A program made the translations under genes and the position numbers. This document shows, piece after piece, positions 1 through 9,174 of a stretch of DNA of 64,000 nucleotides. How positions within the stretch are numbered: position 1 is the first letter of the stretch; each line of letters begins with the position of its first letter. The notes under the pieces were generated by a model that saw only the letters and a program-made list of their open reading frames with translations, made no database searches and was not told the DNA's origin. The DNA is from Paraflavitalea pollutisoli (GTDB taxonomy: Bacteria > Bacteroidota > Bacteroidia > Chitinophagales > Chitinophagaceae). The stretch is taken from positions 1,053,949 through 1,117,948 of the forward strand of contig NZ_JARKMX010000008.1 in the NCBI RefSeq assembly GCF_029360705.1, written 5' to 3'.

Positions 1-2
1 AC

Positions 3-281
3 TGCATAGAGGCTACGGAAGTACTGAGCCTCTCGCTGTACAACCGCGAGAAACTCTGTTCGGAACTGCACAAGATCGAACACTGCTTCCGGGTAAAGAC
101 CAGCGCCGGGTATGTAGCCCTGCAACGCCGCATCCTCAGCCTGCTCGACAGCAACGCCCGGGAGCGGTATGAGCAGTTTATACAGCAGTACCCTACCCTT
201 ACCCAGCGCCTGCCCAAAACGCTCATCGCCGCTTACCTCGGCGTATCCCGTGAAACCCTCAGCCGCCTCTACGCCCTATAA
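3..281 (+). CDS. Crp/Fnr-family transcriptional regulator, C-terminal fragment
   Basis: The reading frame enters from the left edge of the window and ends at TAA 279-281, so only the last 92 residues are visible. The visible part contains the conserved Bacteroidota Crp/Fnr linker (R-x-R-Y-E-Q-F, then a short Pro/Leu segment) followed by a winged-helix recognition region ending V-S-R-E-T-L-S-R-L, which is typical of cAMP-receptor-like regulators in this phylum. The N-terminal sensory domain lies outside the window, so the effector cannot be judged. A palindrome resembling a Crp site lies 22 bp downstream (303-318), before the next gene, which could make this protein a local regulator. Assignment to the Crp/Fnr superfamily is firm on motif grounds; the target is inference. 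Confidence 0.8.
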   Translation, partial: CIEATEVLSLSLYNREKLCSELHKIEHCFRVKTSAGYVALQRRILSLLDSNARERYEQFIQQYPTLTQRLPKTLIAAYLGVSRETLSRLYAL

Positions 282-302
282 ATCGTTTTTTACTGCCGCC
301 GG

Positions 303-318
303 TGTGATCTATATCACT
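303..318. promoter_or_regulatory. Crp-like palindromic operator
   Basis: The sequence TGTGATCTATATCACT matches the classical Crp arrangement TGTGA-N6-TCACA at 9 of 10 conserved positions. Its core GTGAT-CTAT-ATCAC has perfect 5-bp inverted arms. It sits between a gene for a Crp/Fnr-type regulator (stop at 281) and a DJ-1-like gene (start at 393), at a distance where it could act as an activator site for the latter. That the flanking regulator binds it is inference. Confidence 0.5.
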
Positions 319-334
319 TTTTATTCGTGCGCCA

Positions 335-386
335 GCTCCTGTGCCAGGAGCCTGCTGTGATGAAACTTTGTGGTGTTCATCAACAG
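335..386 (+). other. Two consecutive hairpins in the 5' leader of the DJ-1-like gene
   Basis: The first hairpin has arms GCTCCTG (335-341) and CAGGAGC (345-351), a perfect 7-bp stem with a 3-nt loop. The second has arms TGATGAA (358-364) and TTCATCA (376-382), extendable by CTG/CAG with a one-base bulge. The second ends only 6 nt before the ATG at 393. No T-tract follows either, so they do not look like terminators. They could influence translation or mRNA stability, or be nested operators. Confidence 0.4.
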
Positions 387-392
387 TAAACC

Positions 393-1175
393 ATGCAACA
401 CATCGTACCAACAACCAGGTGGATCGCAGTAGCCCTCCTGGCCATGTTCAGTCAAACTACTACTGCGCAAACCATTCAATCAGGTACAATGAAAAAGAAA
501 ATCTTATTTGTGGTTACCAGCCACGACAAAAAAGGCAGCACCGGTGAGCCAACCGGCTATTATCTTGGAGAAGTATCGCATCCCTGGGAAGTATTACACG
601 AAGCAGGTTACGAGATCGACTTCGTGAGCCCGAAAGGCGGAACACCACCGGTAGATGGGTTCAACCTCGACGATGCCGCCAATAAAAAATTCTGGGAAGA
701 TAAAGTGTACCATAACAAGATCGATCATTCGATGAATCCCAGCCAGGTAGACGCCGCCCAATATGCAGCCATTTACTACGCAGGGGGCCATGGCGCCATG
801 TGGGACCTGGCCGACAATGGCGCGCTCGCCCGGATCGCGGCCACCATCTATGAGCGTGGCGGTCTCGTAGCAGGCGTATGTCACGGCCCGGCCGGCCTCG
901 TCAATGTCAAACTCAGCAATGGAGACTACCTGGTGAAGGGTAAAAAGGTAAACGGCTTCAGCAATGAAGAAGAAACTGCGGTGAAGTTGCAAAACGTCGT
1001 TCCCTTCCTGATGGAGGACAAACTGATCGAACGCGGAGGTCTGTATGAAAAGTCGGGACTTTGGCAGCCACATGTTACCGTCGACCAGCGACTGATCACC
1101 GGGCAGAATCCGCAATCGGCCAAGGCTGTGGGGGAAGCACTGGTCGTAGGGCTGAAAAGTCAACCCGGATCTTAA
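393..1175 (+). CDS. DJ-1/PfpI-family protein (class I glutamine amidotransferase-like), exported
   Basis: This 260-residue protein belongs to the DJ-1/PfpI/Hsp31 superfamily. The nucleophile elbow G-V-C-H-G-P puts the reactive cysteine at Cys163 with His164 next to it, and Glu60 in the G-Y-Y-L-G-E stretch is the acidic residue normally paired with it. The lineage with an insertion between strands resembles Hsp31-like glyoxalase III or chaperone proteins. The first ~25 residues (Trp-Ile-Ala-Val-Ala-Leu-Leu, then Thr-Thr-Ala-Gln) look like a signal peptide, suggesting a periplasmic location. An internal ATG at 489 (Met33-Lys-Lys-Lys) would give a cytosolic form of standard length. The ATG at 393 is preferred because the extension reads as an export signal. 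The gene stands alone behind a Crp-like site. Glyoxalase activity is possible but unproven. Confidence 0.8.
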   Translation: MQHIVPTTRWIAVALLAMFSQTTTAQTIQSGTMKKKILFVVTSHDKKGSTGEPTGYYLGEVSHPWEVLHEAGYEIDFVSPKGGTPPVDGFNLDDAANKKFWEDKVYHNKIDHSMNPSQVDAAQYAAIYYAGGHGAMWDLADNGALARIAATIYERGGLVAGVCHGPAGLVNVKLSNGDYLVKGKKVNGFSNEEETAVKLQNVVPFLMEDKLIERGGLYEKSGLWQPHVTVDQRLITGQNPQSAKAVGEALVVGLKSQPGS

Positions 1176-1279
1176 GTATCACTACACTTCATCCGGCTCA
1201 CCCGCAAGTTCAGTAGTCATTCCTGGCAGCTCAGTCACCTGTTCAGCAGATCCGCCTGCGTGAAAGGTATCTTGCAGCC

Positions 1280-2934
1280 ATGTGCGCATACAACCTTCAT
1301 CCGTGGCCACCCATAGCAGGGAGATTCCTCCTGCTATGGGTTTTGTTTTTTGGGCAAGCTCCCGCCGTTGCCCACCAACCAGGAGCCGTGCACGAAAAAT
1401 ACCGGCGCTATGCAAACGCTACAGCGGCCGATACCCCGTCCATCAACCGGCTGCTCGACTATTGTTATGACCTGCTGCCGCTGGACGGCGACAGTGCGCT
1501 GCGGTTGATCGACCGGGCGGCACAACTCAGCCAGCAACTCCAGTACGCCTTCGGCAAAGGCAGAACGGTCACCCTCCGGGGAATGGTATACAGCGATCGC
1601 GGGCAGTACGATTCTGCCATTCTGTTGTATGAACAAGCGCTCTCTTATTTTCAGGCGCTGCGCAACGACCTCGAGATCGGCAAGGTGTACAACAACCTGG
1701 GCAACGTCTATCATTTCCAGGAGATGCTGCAGGAAGCGATGGCGTTGTACCTGCAATCGGCGGCGGCCCTCGAGCGCGCATCGGCCAGCCACTACCTGGC
1801 TGCCATCTATACCAATATCGCCAATGTATTCCAGTCGTTGAAGCAATACGAGAAAGGATTGACCTATACCGATAAAGCAGAAGCAATCGCCCGTCGTTAT
1901 GGCGATTCGGAAAGGCTGGTGAACGTACTTATTTCGCGGTCGGTAGGCCAGCACAACCTGCACCAGGCAGCAGCCTCTTACCAATCCACCCTGGAAGCGA
2001 TGCGACTCAGTGACCGGATCGGTTACCTGATCGGTAGCCAGGTAACCCGGCAAAACCTGGCTGATGACCTGACGGGCCGCCAACAGTACGATTCGGCCTT
2101 GTATTATTTGCAGGCGGCGGCGCCGCTGGCGCGCCGTACCGGTGATCCTTACTACCTCAGTGGACTGTACATGACCTACGCCCGGGTATACGCCGACCTC
2201 CACCAGCATACACTGGCACGGGATTATGCCCTGAAAGTAATAGCCGTATCGAAGCATTGCGACACAAGAGCAACCTCGCCAGTGCCTACGACCTGCTGAC
2301 GATCGTCTATGCCCGGATGAACGAGGCGGAAGCCAGCAATGATGCATTCAAAAACTATATACTCTACAACGACAGTGTCCGCAATGATGAACTCGCAACC
2401 AAGGTCAACGCTCTTGAAACAAGGTTCAGGACGCTGGAAAAAGACAAAGCCATCAAAGCAAAAGAACTGACGCTGGCACAAAAAGACCTGGAGCTAAAAA
2501 AGAAAAATACGTGGATCTACTTCTCCCTGGGCAGCATATTGGTGTTGCTGGTGACCGGAGGATGGGGTTGGATGAGCTACCGGCAAAAACAATTGCTGCA
2601 GGCACAAAAAATACTGACGCTTCAACGGGAGCAGGAGGTCGGCGTATTGCAGGCTATGATGCAGGGTGAAGAGCAGGAGCCGCTGGTACAACTGTCACTG
2701 CATGAAGACATGTTCAGTATGACTGTTGAAGACAATGGAAGGGGATTTGACACAGCCGTATTGAAGGCTGGAACCGGGCTTGGCCTGTATGATCTCCAGG
2801 AACGCATGGACGCATTCAACGGTAATGTCCAAATCGACACTTCCCGCGCGGGCACTTCGGTGGTGATCGATTTTCACCCCGATCCTGTTCTCCTGCGAAA
2901 GACCCGGACTACAGCAACCAGCATAAACCTTTAA
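1280..2934 (+). pseudogene. Decayed TPR-containing sensor histidine kinase (frameshift plus internal deletion)
   Basis: The first part (1280-2299) encodes a signal peptide and a run of TPR repeats. A one-base loss near 2250 then throws the frame: restoring one G would read V-S-E-A-L-R-H-K-S-N-L and continue into the second frame (to 2934). That frame carries the last TPR, a coiled coil, a transmembrane helix (about 2505-2570) and the start of a LytS/NarL-type kinase core (M-M-Q-G-E-E). The core normally continues with the D-L-H-D-G phosphoacceptor helix. Here it jumps directly to Leu-His-Glu, then V-E-D-N-G-R-G-F-D and G-x-G-L-Y-D-L of the ATPase domain. The phosphoacceptor His, dimerisation helices and N box, roughly 120-150 residues, are missing in frame. 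Two independent lesions indicate a pseudogene. The frameshift alone could be a sequencing error; the deletion could not easily be one. Confidence 0.8.
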
Positions 2935-2969
2935 CCGTTTTTATTTATTGTCGGCCAGTCAAATTTTAA

Positions 2970-2993
2970 TCCCGATTTATTGCAGGATCGGGA
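2970..2993 (+). terminator. Hairpin downstream of the kinase remnant
   Basis: TCCCGAT (2970-2976) and ATCGGGA (2987-2993) form a perfect 7-bp stem with a 10-nt loop, 36 nt after the pseudogene stop. No T-tract follows, so it would be a weak terminator or a processing hairpin. It also lies in the 164-nt leader of the next gene. Confidence 0.35.
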
Positions 2994-3098
2994 CCCCGCG
3001 ATCTATTCAGCCATCCCGCCCGGCGCTGCAATACTATCGGTCAGCATTTAACGTTACTACACAAACACATTCTTTTACCGTCCAATCCTGTAAGAATC

Positions 3099-6000
3099 AT
3101 GAAACCAAACCCCAAATCCTGCCCCACCGGGAAGGCGATTTCGCCTGTCCTGGCCAAGGCAATTTGTGTATTGCTAACTGCCTTATGCCTGCAACTGGCT
3201 GCCTGGGCGCAACCCACCATTACCAGCTTTTCACCAGCTTCGGCTCCGGTGGGCAGCGCGGTAACGATCCAGGGAACCGGCTTTGCCACGACACCATCGG
3301 CCAACGTGGTGTACTTCGGTGCAACCAGGGCCACTGTCACCAGTGCCAGCAGCACGTCACTCGTGGTAACAGTACCCGTAGGTGCCACCTACGCTCCGAT
3401 TTCGATTTTGAACACCACCACCAACCTGGCGGTCTGGACAAGGATGCCTTTTATCGTTTCGTTCACAGGCGGAGGCAAGGTATTTCGCAATGCCTTTGAC
3501 TCCATACCCAGTTTATCGGTACAACGTGAAACCGGGCTATCAAGAGTAACCCTCTGCGATCTCGACGGGGATGGCAAAGCCGATATCGTAGCGGGTAATG
3601 CCAGCAGTCAGCAAGTAATATCCGATTCGTTCGCGCTTTCCATTTTCCGCAATACCGGCACCGGCAACAACCTGTCGTTTGCAGCGGCGATCCAACTTAA
3701 AGTGGGTACCCATCCTGTAGGCGGCGCTGATCCGAACAGGCTCGAATGCCGGGATATGGATAACGACGGACTGCCAGACATCATCATCGGCGGAGGTCCC
3801 ACTTATATCTTCCGGAACACCAGCACACCTGGCAACATCTCCTTTGCCAGTTCATTTTCCACGAATGCCGTCAGCGGCAATGGAACATTCGCCGATATGG
3901 ACAATGACGGGCACATCGATATTATCGGCATCAGCATGTATGGCGTAAATGTTACCCGCAACATCAGCACTCCCGGCAACCTGGCATTCGAAACCAGCAC
4001 CGTGGTAGTGCCCTTCCTTTTAAATATGAAATCCGTTGAAGTAGCAGACATCGACGGCGATGATAAACAAGATATTATCCTCGTCAACGGATCCATTTGG
4101 GTATACAGGAACACCTCGACCGGCAGCAGCCTTTCTTTCGCAGCGGGCAGCGGCCATTACCGCCACACCGACAGGATCTGGCGGATTCTAGCGGGCGATC
4201 TCGACGGGAATGGCAAGACCGACATCCTGGGGCTCGACGTATCCAATAATTACTGTTATAAACTGACCAACCAAAGTTCGCCGGGTAGTTTCCAGCTCGA
4301 CTCAAGTGCAGCCATGGCACTGGCTACTAATCCATTGACGGGCGCATTGACCGATGTAAATGGTGATGGCAAACCCGACCTGATCTATTCAGCCTGGAAT
4401 GGTCAGCCTTTTCATATTATAACCAATACCAGCAGTGTTGGCAGCATTTCGTTTGCACAGAATGTAGCGTTCGCACAGCCACTCACCAAAGAAATGGTTA
4501 CCGCAGGAGACCTTAACGGAGATGGCAAACCAGAATTGGTGTTTGCCCACCTGGGTGCTCCCCGGGTTTCCGTTTTCCAGAACGGTGTGGGCAAACCTGC
4601 CATCACGTCTTTTACACCCGCCACAGCTACCCTGGGCCAGACAGTGAGCATCCATGGCGACTTCCTCGACAAAGTGACGAACGTTCAATTTGGCGGTGTA
4701 GCGGCCAGTTCATTCGAGATCGTTTCTCCTGAATTGATCCAGGCAGTTGTAGGAATGGGCGCCAGTGGCAAGGTAGCCATCAAAAGCCCCGTTGGGGGCG
4801 ACTCATTGGCAACATTCACTTTTTCATACGCACCCACGATCAGTTCGTTCACACCCACCAGCGGTGTGATCGGTGCGGAAGTAGTCATTACCGGTAATTT
4901 CTTCACGGGCGCCACCGCCGTAAGTTTTGGAGGTGTGGCTGCGGCTTCTTTTACTGTCAACTCCTCTACGCAGATTACAGCCGTATTAGCCGGTGGTGCA
5001 ACAGGCGCTGTCAATGTCACAACCCCATTGGGCAGTGGCTCCCTCGCGGGCTTTAGTTATACAAGTGCTCCGGTCATCAATTCGATCAACCCGGCCAAAG
5101 CAGCTATCGGCAGCACCGTGACGATCGCAGGCAGCAATTTCAGCAGCACCGCTGCCAACAACAGAGTGTATTTTGGACCTGCACAGGCAACCGTTACGGC
5201 TGCTACCGGTAGCAGCCTTACGGTGACTGTACCGGTAGGCGCCCTTTACCAGCCAGTTTCGGTGTTGGTCAATGGCGTTTCGGGAAAAAGTCTTACATAT
5301 TTTAACCCTACCAGTGCAACCGCACCCGACACCCTTTACAGCGGCTCTTTGATGCCTAAACAGGATTATCCTGTCGGCACCCTACCGGGATCTGTTGTCA
5401 CCGGCGATTTTGACGGTGACGGCAAGACCGATATGATTGTAGCCAATATCACCAATTCGTTCTCCATATTCCGAAACACCGGCACACCTGCCAATGTATC
5501 ATTTGCTGCCAGCAGCATAGCCACAGGCAACAACATGCGCAAGATTGTATCCGGTGATATCAACGGAGATGGCAAACTGGATTTTGTGCTTGTAAAACAC
5601 CAGACGACCGCCCAGCCATTGGTGATCTTTAAAAACACCAGCACACCAGGTAACATTTCCTTTACCGAGTTTGTACCTGTATTCCCGGGTCAAACGCCCA
5701 TTTCGGTGGTCATCGAGGATTTTGATGGTGATGGCCGACTGGACATTGCCAGTATCAATGATAAAACTTCGACCATTTCACTTATTCGTAATACCGGAGA
5801 TATCAATACACTTTCATTTGCCACAGCGCAAACCTGGACGCTGGGGAACAGCGCCAAGAACATTCGCTTGCTGGCCGGCCGCCTGGACGCCGACAGCCGC
5901 CCCGACCTCGTAGTACTTACCAGCCTGGGCGTATCAGTATTCAACAATACCAGTACCCTGGGCAATGTACAATTTGGTACAGAAACAGTATACCCTATCG

Positions 6001-8351
6001 CATCCGGTACTACCAACCGTGGCATTGCCGCCGGTGATCTTAACAATGATGGCCTTACCGACCTGGCACTAGTTTACCGCAGCAGTGATAAAAAAGGTAA
6101 GCTGGGTATTTTGCGTGGCACGCAGAACGGTAACGTTTTTAGTTTCCTGCCTATCGACGAAACAACGCTGGCCCGCGAAACGACCGATCTATCTATCGAA
6201 GATATCAATATGGATGGCAAGCCAGACCTGCTCATGGCAGATATCGGCGCCAATGTAATTGCTGTATTACGCAACAAAACGTCAGGCTCGGCGATCACGC
6301 TAGCTGCACCCATCGACTTTGTGGGTACCGGCGCTGCGCTGACCATCAATACTGCCGACTTCGACGGCGATGGACAAACCGACCTGGCCGTCAACTACAA
6401 AGATCAGCCTGCAGTTTCTGTGTTCCGCAGCAATCTTCAGAATGCCACCATCACAGGCCTATCGCCAACAGTTGGCGGCCCTGGCACGGAAGTAACCATC
6501 ACCGGAGTAAACTTTACGAATATCACCGGCGTATACTTTGGTGGTTTGCCTGCGGCCTCCTATACCGTTATCTCAGCTACAGAGATCAGGGCTATTGCCG
6601 GTGAAGGCAATGATGGCGCCATCCGGGTAACCAGTTCTACAGGAGAAAGTGTCTTTACCGGATTCACCTTTATGAAACCGCTGATCACCTCCTTCTCTCC
6701 AGCGTTCGGTCCTGCTGGCTCTTCTGTAACCATTACCGGTGAAAATTTCAGCACCGTAGCCAACAACAATATTGTTTATTTTGGCGCAGCGAAAGCTACC
6801 GTAACAGGTGCCAGCACTACCAGCCTCACTGTGACAGTACCCAGCGGTGTTAGCTGGCAGCCAATCACAGTGACTGCTTTCCGTTCTACCGCTTACAGCA
6901 AAGCGCCTTTCATTTTATCATTTGGTGGTACGAACGAGCTGGATTCTGCCTCTTTCTCCGCCCGCCTGGAACTGAACTCCCGGATATCTATGGAAGGTGT
7001 TGCAGTAGGCGATTTCAACAACGATGGTAATCCCGACATAGCAGGTATCGATGGGGCTAATAACCGTATCGCCGTATATGCCAACAACACCGCCAGCGGC
7101 AACCTGAGCTTTGGCTCCAGGATCAACCTGGCCACCGGCAACAAGCCCTATGCACTCGTTGTCTCCGATGTGAACATGGATGGCAAACTGGACATTGTTG
7201 CGGGCAACAGCGCCGCCAACGGCGGCCTTGGCACTGTAGCGATCTTCGTGAATAATACCACCGGTAGCGCTATCAGCTTTGAACCAGCCCTGATCGTGAA
7301 TGGTGGCACAGATGCAACCCGCCTGGCAGTTGCGGACTTCGACGGCGACAAACGTCCGGATATCGCATTCGCCAGCACCTTTACCGCTTCGGTTGAAATA
7401 TTGCGCAATACCACCACCGCAGGCACGGTCGGTTTCGTGGCGATCAACGGCCCGGCCCTAACCGGCAAACGAGCGCTCGATATCGTGGCGACCGACCTCA
7501 ACAATGATGGCAAGGCAGAACTGGTGATCACAGATTACTACGGCCTGCAAGCCAATGTGTACCGTAACACCAGCACAACCAGCATTTCCTTTGCGGCGGC
7601 GCACCCCATCCCGCTGTACGGTTACTCACTGGCCGTAGCAGCAGGCGACCTGGATGGCGACAACCTGCCCGACCTGGTGATCTCGAAACTGAAGACGACG
7701 GCCAAGTTTGCACTTACTGTATTCAAGAACGCAAGCAGCGGTAATACCCTGAGCTTTATCCCTGCCGGCGACTACGACATGGCCTATGAAGTGTACGGCC
7801 TGGCCATCACCGACATCAACGGAGACAGCAAGCCCGACCTGCTGGCAGCTAATGGTACTTATAACTCCAGGGTATCCATGTTCCGCAATACGTCTGCCGG
7901 CGGTATCAGCCTTGCCAATCCTGCGCATTATGTGAGCGGCACCGAGCCCGTGCGTGTATTGGCCTGCGATATGAACGGCGATGGACGTCCCGACGTAGTA
8001 ACCGCCAACAGAATCTCCGGATCTTACACCGCTACCGGTGGTGTCAACATCCTGCTGAACCTGTTGCCCCCTCAGGCCAATAACCCCGATCAGGCGCCAC
8101 CACAACTCGCGCTCCTGTCCTCACCCAATCCGTTTACCTCCAGTGTAACGGTGCGTACAGGGCAATCGCTGAACGGTGCGCGGTTCACCCTCACCAACAT
8201 GAATGGCAAAGTAGTGCGTACCCAACAGTATAGTACATTACCAGCCGGCTCATCGGTCAGTTTCGGACAAAGCAACCTGGCTCCAGGCCTCTACTTCCTG
8301 ATGGTAGAATCGGCCCAGGGCAGAAGCATTATCAAGTTGATGAAACAATAA
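3099..8351 (+). CDS. Giant IPT/TIG and FG-GAP (VCBS) repeat surface protein with T9SS sorting domain
   Basis: This 1750-residue secreted protein starts with a signal peptide (hydrophobic stretch ending W-A-Q near residue 37). It carries six IPT/TIG immunoglobulin-like domains beginning near residues 38, 500, 578, 658, 1115 and 1193, each with the I-T-S-F-S-P opening. Three blocks of FG-GAP/VCBS repeats lie at roughly 150-490, 780-1110 and 1290-1640, with Ca-binding-like D-x-D-G-D-G-K-x-D motifs as expected for beta-propellers. The end (about 1670-1750) is a Por-secretion type A tail: S-S-P-N-P-F, then L-x-P-G-L-Y-F-L and a basic terminus. The protein should leave by the type IX system and be anchored on or released from the cell surface. 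The ligand is unknown; adhesion or glycan binding is the usual guess. It is monocistronic and closes at a strong bidirectional terminator. Confidence 0.9.
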   Translation: MKPNPKSCPTGKAISPVLAKAICVLLTALCLQLAAWAQPTITSFSPASAPVGSAVTIQGTGFATTPSANVVYFGATRATVTSASSTSLVVTVPVGATYAPISILNTTTNLAVWTRMPFIVSFTGGGKVFRNAFDSIPSLSVQRETGLSRVTLCDLDGDGKADIVAGNASSQQVISDSFALSIFRNTGTGNNLSFAAAIQLKVGTHPVGGADPNRLECRDMDNDGLPDIIIGGGPTYIFRNTSTPGNISFASSFSTNAVSGNGTFADMDNDGHIDIIGISMYGVNVTRNISTPGNLAFETSTVVVPFLLNMKSVEVADIDGDDKQDIILVNGSIWVYRNTSTGSSLSFAAGSGHYRHTDRIWRILAGDLDGNGKTDILGLDVSNNYCYKLTNQSSPGSFQLDSSAAMALATNPLTGALTDVNGDGKPDLIYSAWNGQPFHIITNTSSVGSISFAQNVAFAQPLTKEMVTAGDLNGDGKPELVFAHLGAPRVSVFQNGVGKPAITSFTPATATLGQTVSIHGDFLDKVTNVQFGGVAASSFEIVSPELIQAVVGMGASGKVAIKSPVGGDSLATFTFSYAPTISSFTPTSGVIGAEVVITGNFFTGATAVSFGGVAAASFTVNSSTQITAVLAGGATGAVNVTTPLGSGSLAGFSYTSAPVINSINPAKAAIGSTVTIAGSNFSSTAANNRVYFGPAQATVTAATGSSLTVTVPVGALYQPVSVLVNGVSGKSLTYFNPTSATAPDTLYSGSLMPKQDYPVGTLPGSVVTGDFDGDGKTDMIVANITNSFSIFRNTGTPANVSFAASSIATGNNMRKIVSGDINGDGKLDFVLVKHQTTAQPLVIFKNTSTPGNISFTEFVPVFPGQTPISVVIEDFDGDGRLDIASINDKTSTISLIRNTGDINTLSFATAQTWTLGNSAKNIRLLAGRLDADSRPDLVVLTSLGVSVFNNTSTLGNVQFGTETVYPIASGTTNRGIAAGDLNNDGLTDLALVYRSSDKKGKLGILRGTQNGNVFSFLPIDETTLARETTDLSIEDINMDGKPDLLMADIGANVIAVLRNKTSGSAITLAAPIDFVGTGAALTINTADFDGDGQTDLAVNYKDQPAVSVFRSNLQNATITGLSPTVGGPGTEVTITGVNFTNITGVYFGGLPAASYTVISATEIRAIAGEGNDGAIRVTSSTGESVFTGFTFMKPLITSFSPAFGPAGSSVTITGENFSTVANNNIVYFGAAKATVTGASTTSLTVTVPSGVSWQPITVTAFRSTAYSKAPFILSFGGTNELDSASFSARLELNSRISMEGVAVGDFNNDGNPDIAGIDGANNRIAVYANNTASGNLSFGSRINLATGNKPYALVVSDVNMDGKLDIVAGNSAANGGLGTVAIFVNNTTGSAISFEPALIVNGGTDATRLAVADFDGDKRPDIAFASTFTASVEILRNTTTAGTVGFVAINGPALTGKRALDIVATDLNNDGKAELVITDYYGLQANVYRNTSTTSISFAAAHPIPLYGYSLAVAAGDLDGDNLPDLVISKLKTTAKFALTVFKNASSGNTLSFIPAGDYDMAYEVYGLAITDINGDSKPDLLAANGTYNSRVSMFRNTSAGGISLANPAHYVSGTEPVRVLACDMNGDGRPDVVTANRISGSYTATGGVNILLNLLPPQANNPDQAPPQLALLSSPNPFTSSVTVRTGQSLNGARFTLTNMNGKVVRTQQYSTLPAGSSVSFGQSNLAPGLYFLMVESAQGRSIIKLMKQ

Positions 8352-8362
8352 ATCAATCTACC

Positions 8363-8407
8363 AGACAAAAAAATGGCGCGCCGGTGTGGCGCGCCATTTT
8401 TTTGTCT
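8363..8407. terminator. Bidirectional intrinsic terminator
   Basis: A perfect 20-bp stem (8363-8382 with 8388-8407) has the GC core TGGCGCGCC/GGCGCGCCA, flanked by A7 on the left and T7 on the right, and a 5-nt loop GGTGT. It lies between convergent genes ending at 8351 (+) and 8452 (-) and should stop transcription from both sides. Confidence 0.95.
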
Positions 8408-8451
8408 ATACCGATTGAAAGCCAGTTCAGAATGTCATCGGGTAATCGAAT

Positions 8452-9153
8452 TTACCCACCCAATTCTGCTTCCTGCATGATGCGGCGTAAAGCATCATCA
8501 TCGATAATGGTGATCTCTTTATTATCGACAGTAATGATATTCGACTGTGTGAGTTCCGTAATGATCCGGAATACCGTTTCGTAGGTGGTACCGGCATAAG
8601 AAGCCAGGTCTTGCCGGGTCAGCGATATATCGATAAATCCATCGGGGGTAAGCCCAAATTTCTCTTTCAGGATGAGTAAGGCATAAGCAATGCGGCCTTT
8701 CACCGGCATATGGGCCAGGTTGCGCATGCGCTTCTCCGACTCCTGCAACTCTTCGGCATAAAACATCAGCAGGTCGTACGAGAAATCGGTATTGACCTTG
8801 AGGGTGGTCTTAAAGAAAGGCAGGTCTATGAAACAAACGATGCTTGTTTCAAGTGCGGTGGCGGAAACCGGATACACGGTGTCTTTGCCCAGGCCACGGT
8901 GGCCGATAATATCCCCCGATTTGGCAAACCGGATATTGAGTTCCTTTTCTTCGCCCCATTTCTTGTGCACCTTTACTTTTCCCTCATAGAGGAAAAAAAT
9001 TCCGGTAACGGGTTCTCCCTCGCGGAAGATCAATTCACCTTTCTTGAACTGGTACGTTTTTTTGTTGGCTTCGATAGCGGGAATCCACTCTTTCAAACAT
9101 CGCTTGCACAAAAAACACCTTTGCTGATCGCAGGTAATCTTAACAGCCTTCAT
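8452..9153 (-). CDS. Crp/Fnr-family regulator with N-terminal four-cysteine cluster
   Basis: This 233-residue regulator has a cyclic-nucleotide-binding-type beta-roll at about 20-135 (F-K-K-G-E-L-I-F-R-E-G-E-P) and a Crp-type winged helix at about 155-225 (L-T-R-Q-D-L-A-S-Y-A-G-T-T-Y-E-T-V-F-R). The N-terminus holds Cys8, Cys13, Cys16 and Cys19, a C-x4-C-x2-C-x2-C array reminiscent of the Fe-S cluster ligands of FNR. Redox, O2 or NO sensing is therefore plausible but not shown. It follows cobA by 21 bp on the same strand, so the two are probably co-transcribed, and the pair diverges from nirB. It is the natural candidate for control of nitrite and nitrate reductase genes. The recognition helix E-T-V-F-R differs from the E. 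coli FNR/Crp signature, so its site cannot be predicted from consensus. Confidence 0.88.
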   Translation of the reverse strand: MKAVKITCDQQRCFLCKRCLKEWIPAIEANKKTYQFKKGELIFREGEPVTGIFFLYEGKVKVHKKWGEEKELNIRFAKSGDIIGHRGLGKDTVYPVSATALETSIVCFIDLPFFKTTLKVNTDFSYDLLMFYAEELQESEKRMRNLAHMPVKGRIAYALLILKEKFGLTPDGFIDISLTRQDLASYAGTTYETVFRIITELTQSNIITVDNKEITIIDDDALRRIMQEAELGG

Positions 9154-9174
9154 GGCGGTGAAGATAATTCATTG

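Noticed and set aside
1334-2347. Long open frame on the minus strand opposite the TPR kinase remnant
   Set aside because: It mirrors codon structure of the plus-strand gene, has no recognisable domain, and is rich in Arg, Gln and Val as expected of an antisense shadow.
3541-8060. Repeated GAC-GG-GAT-type segments as DNA repeats
   Set aside because: They are the coding trace of FG-GAP calcium-binding motifs with variable codons, not a nucleotide repeat array or CRISPR.
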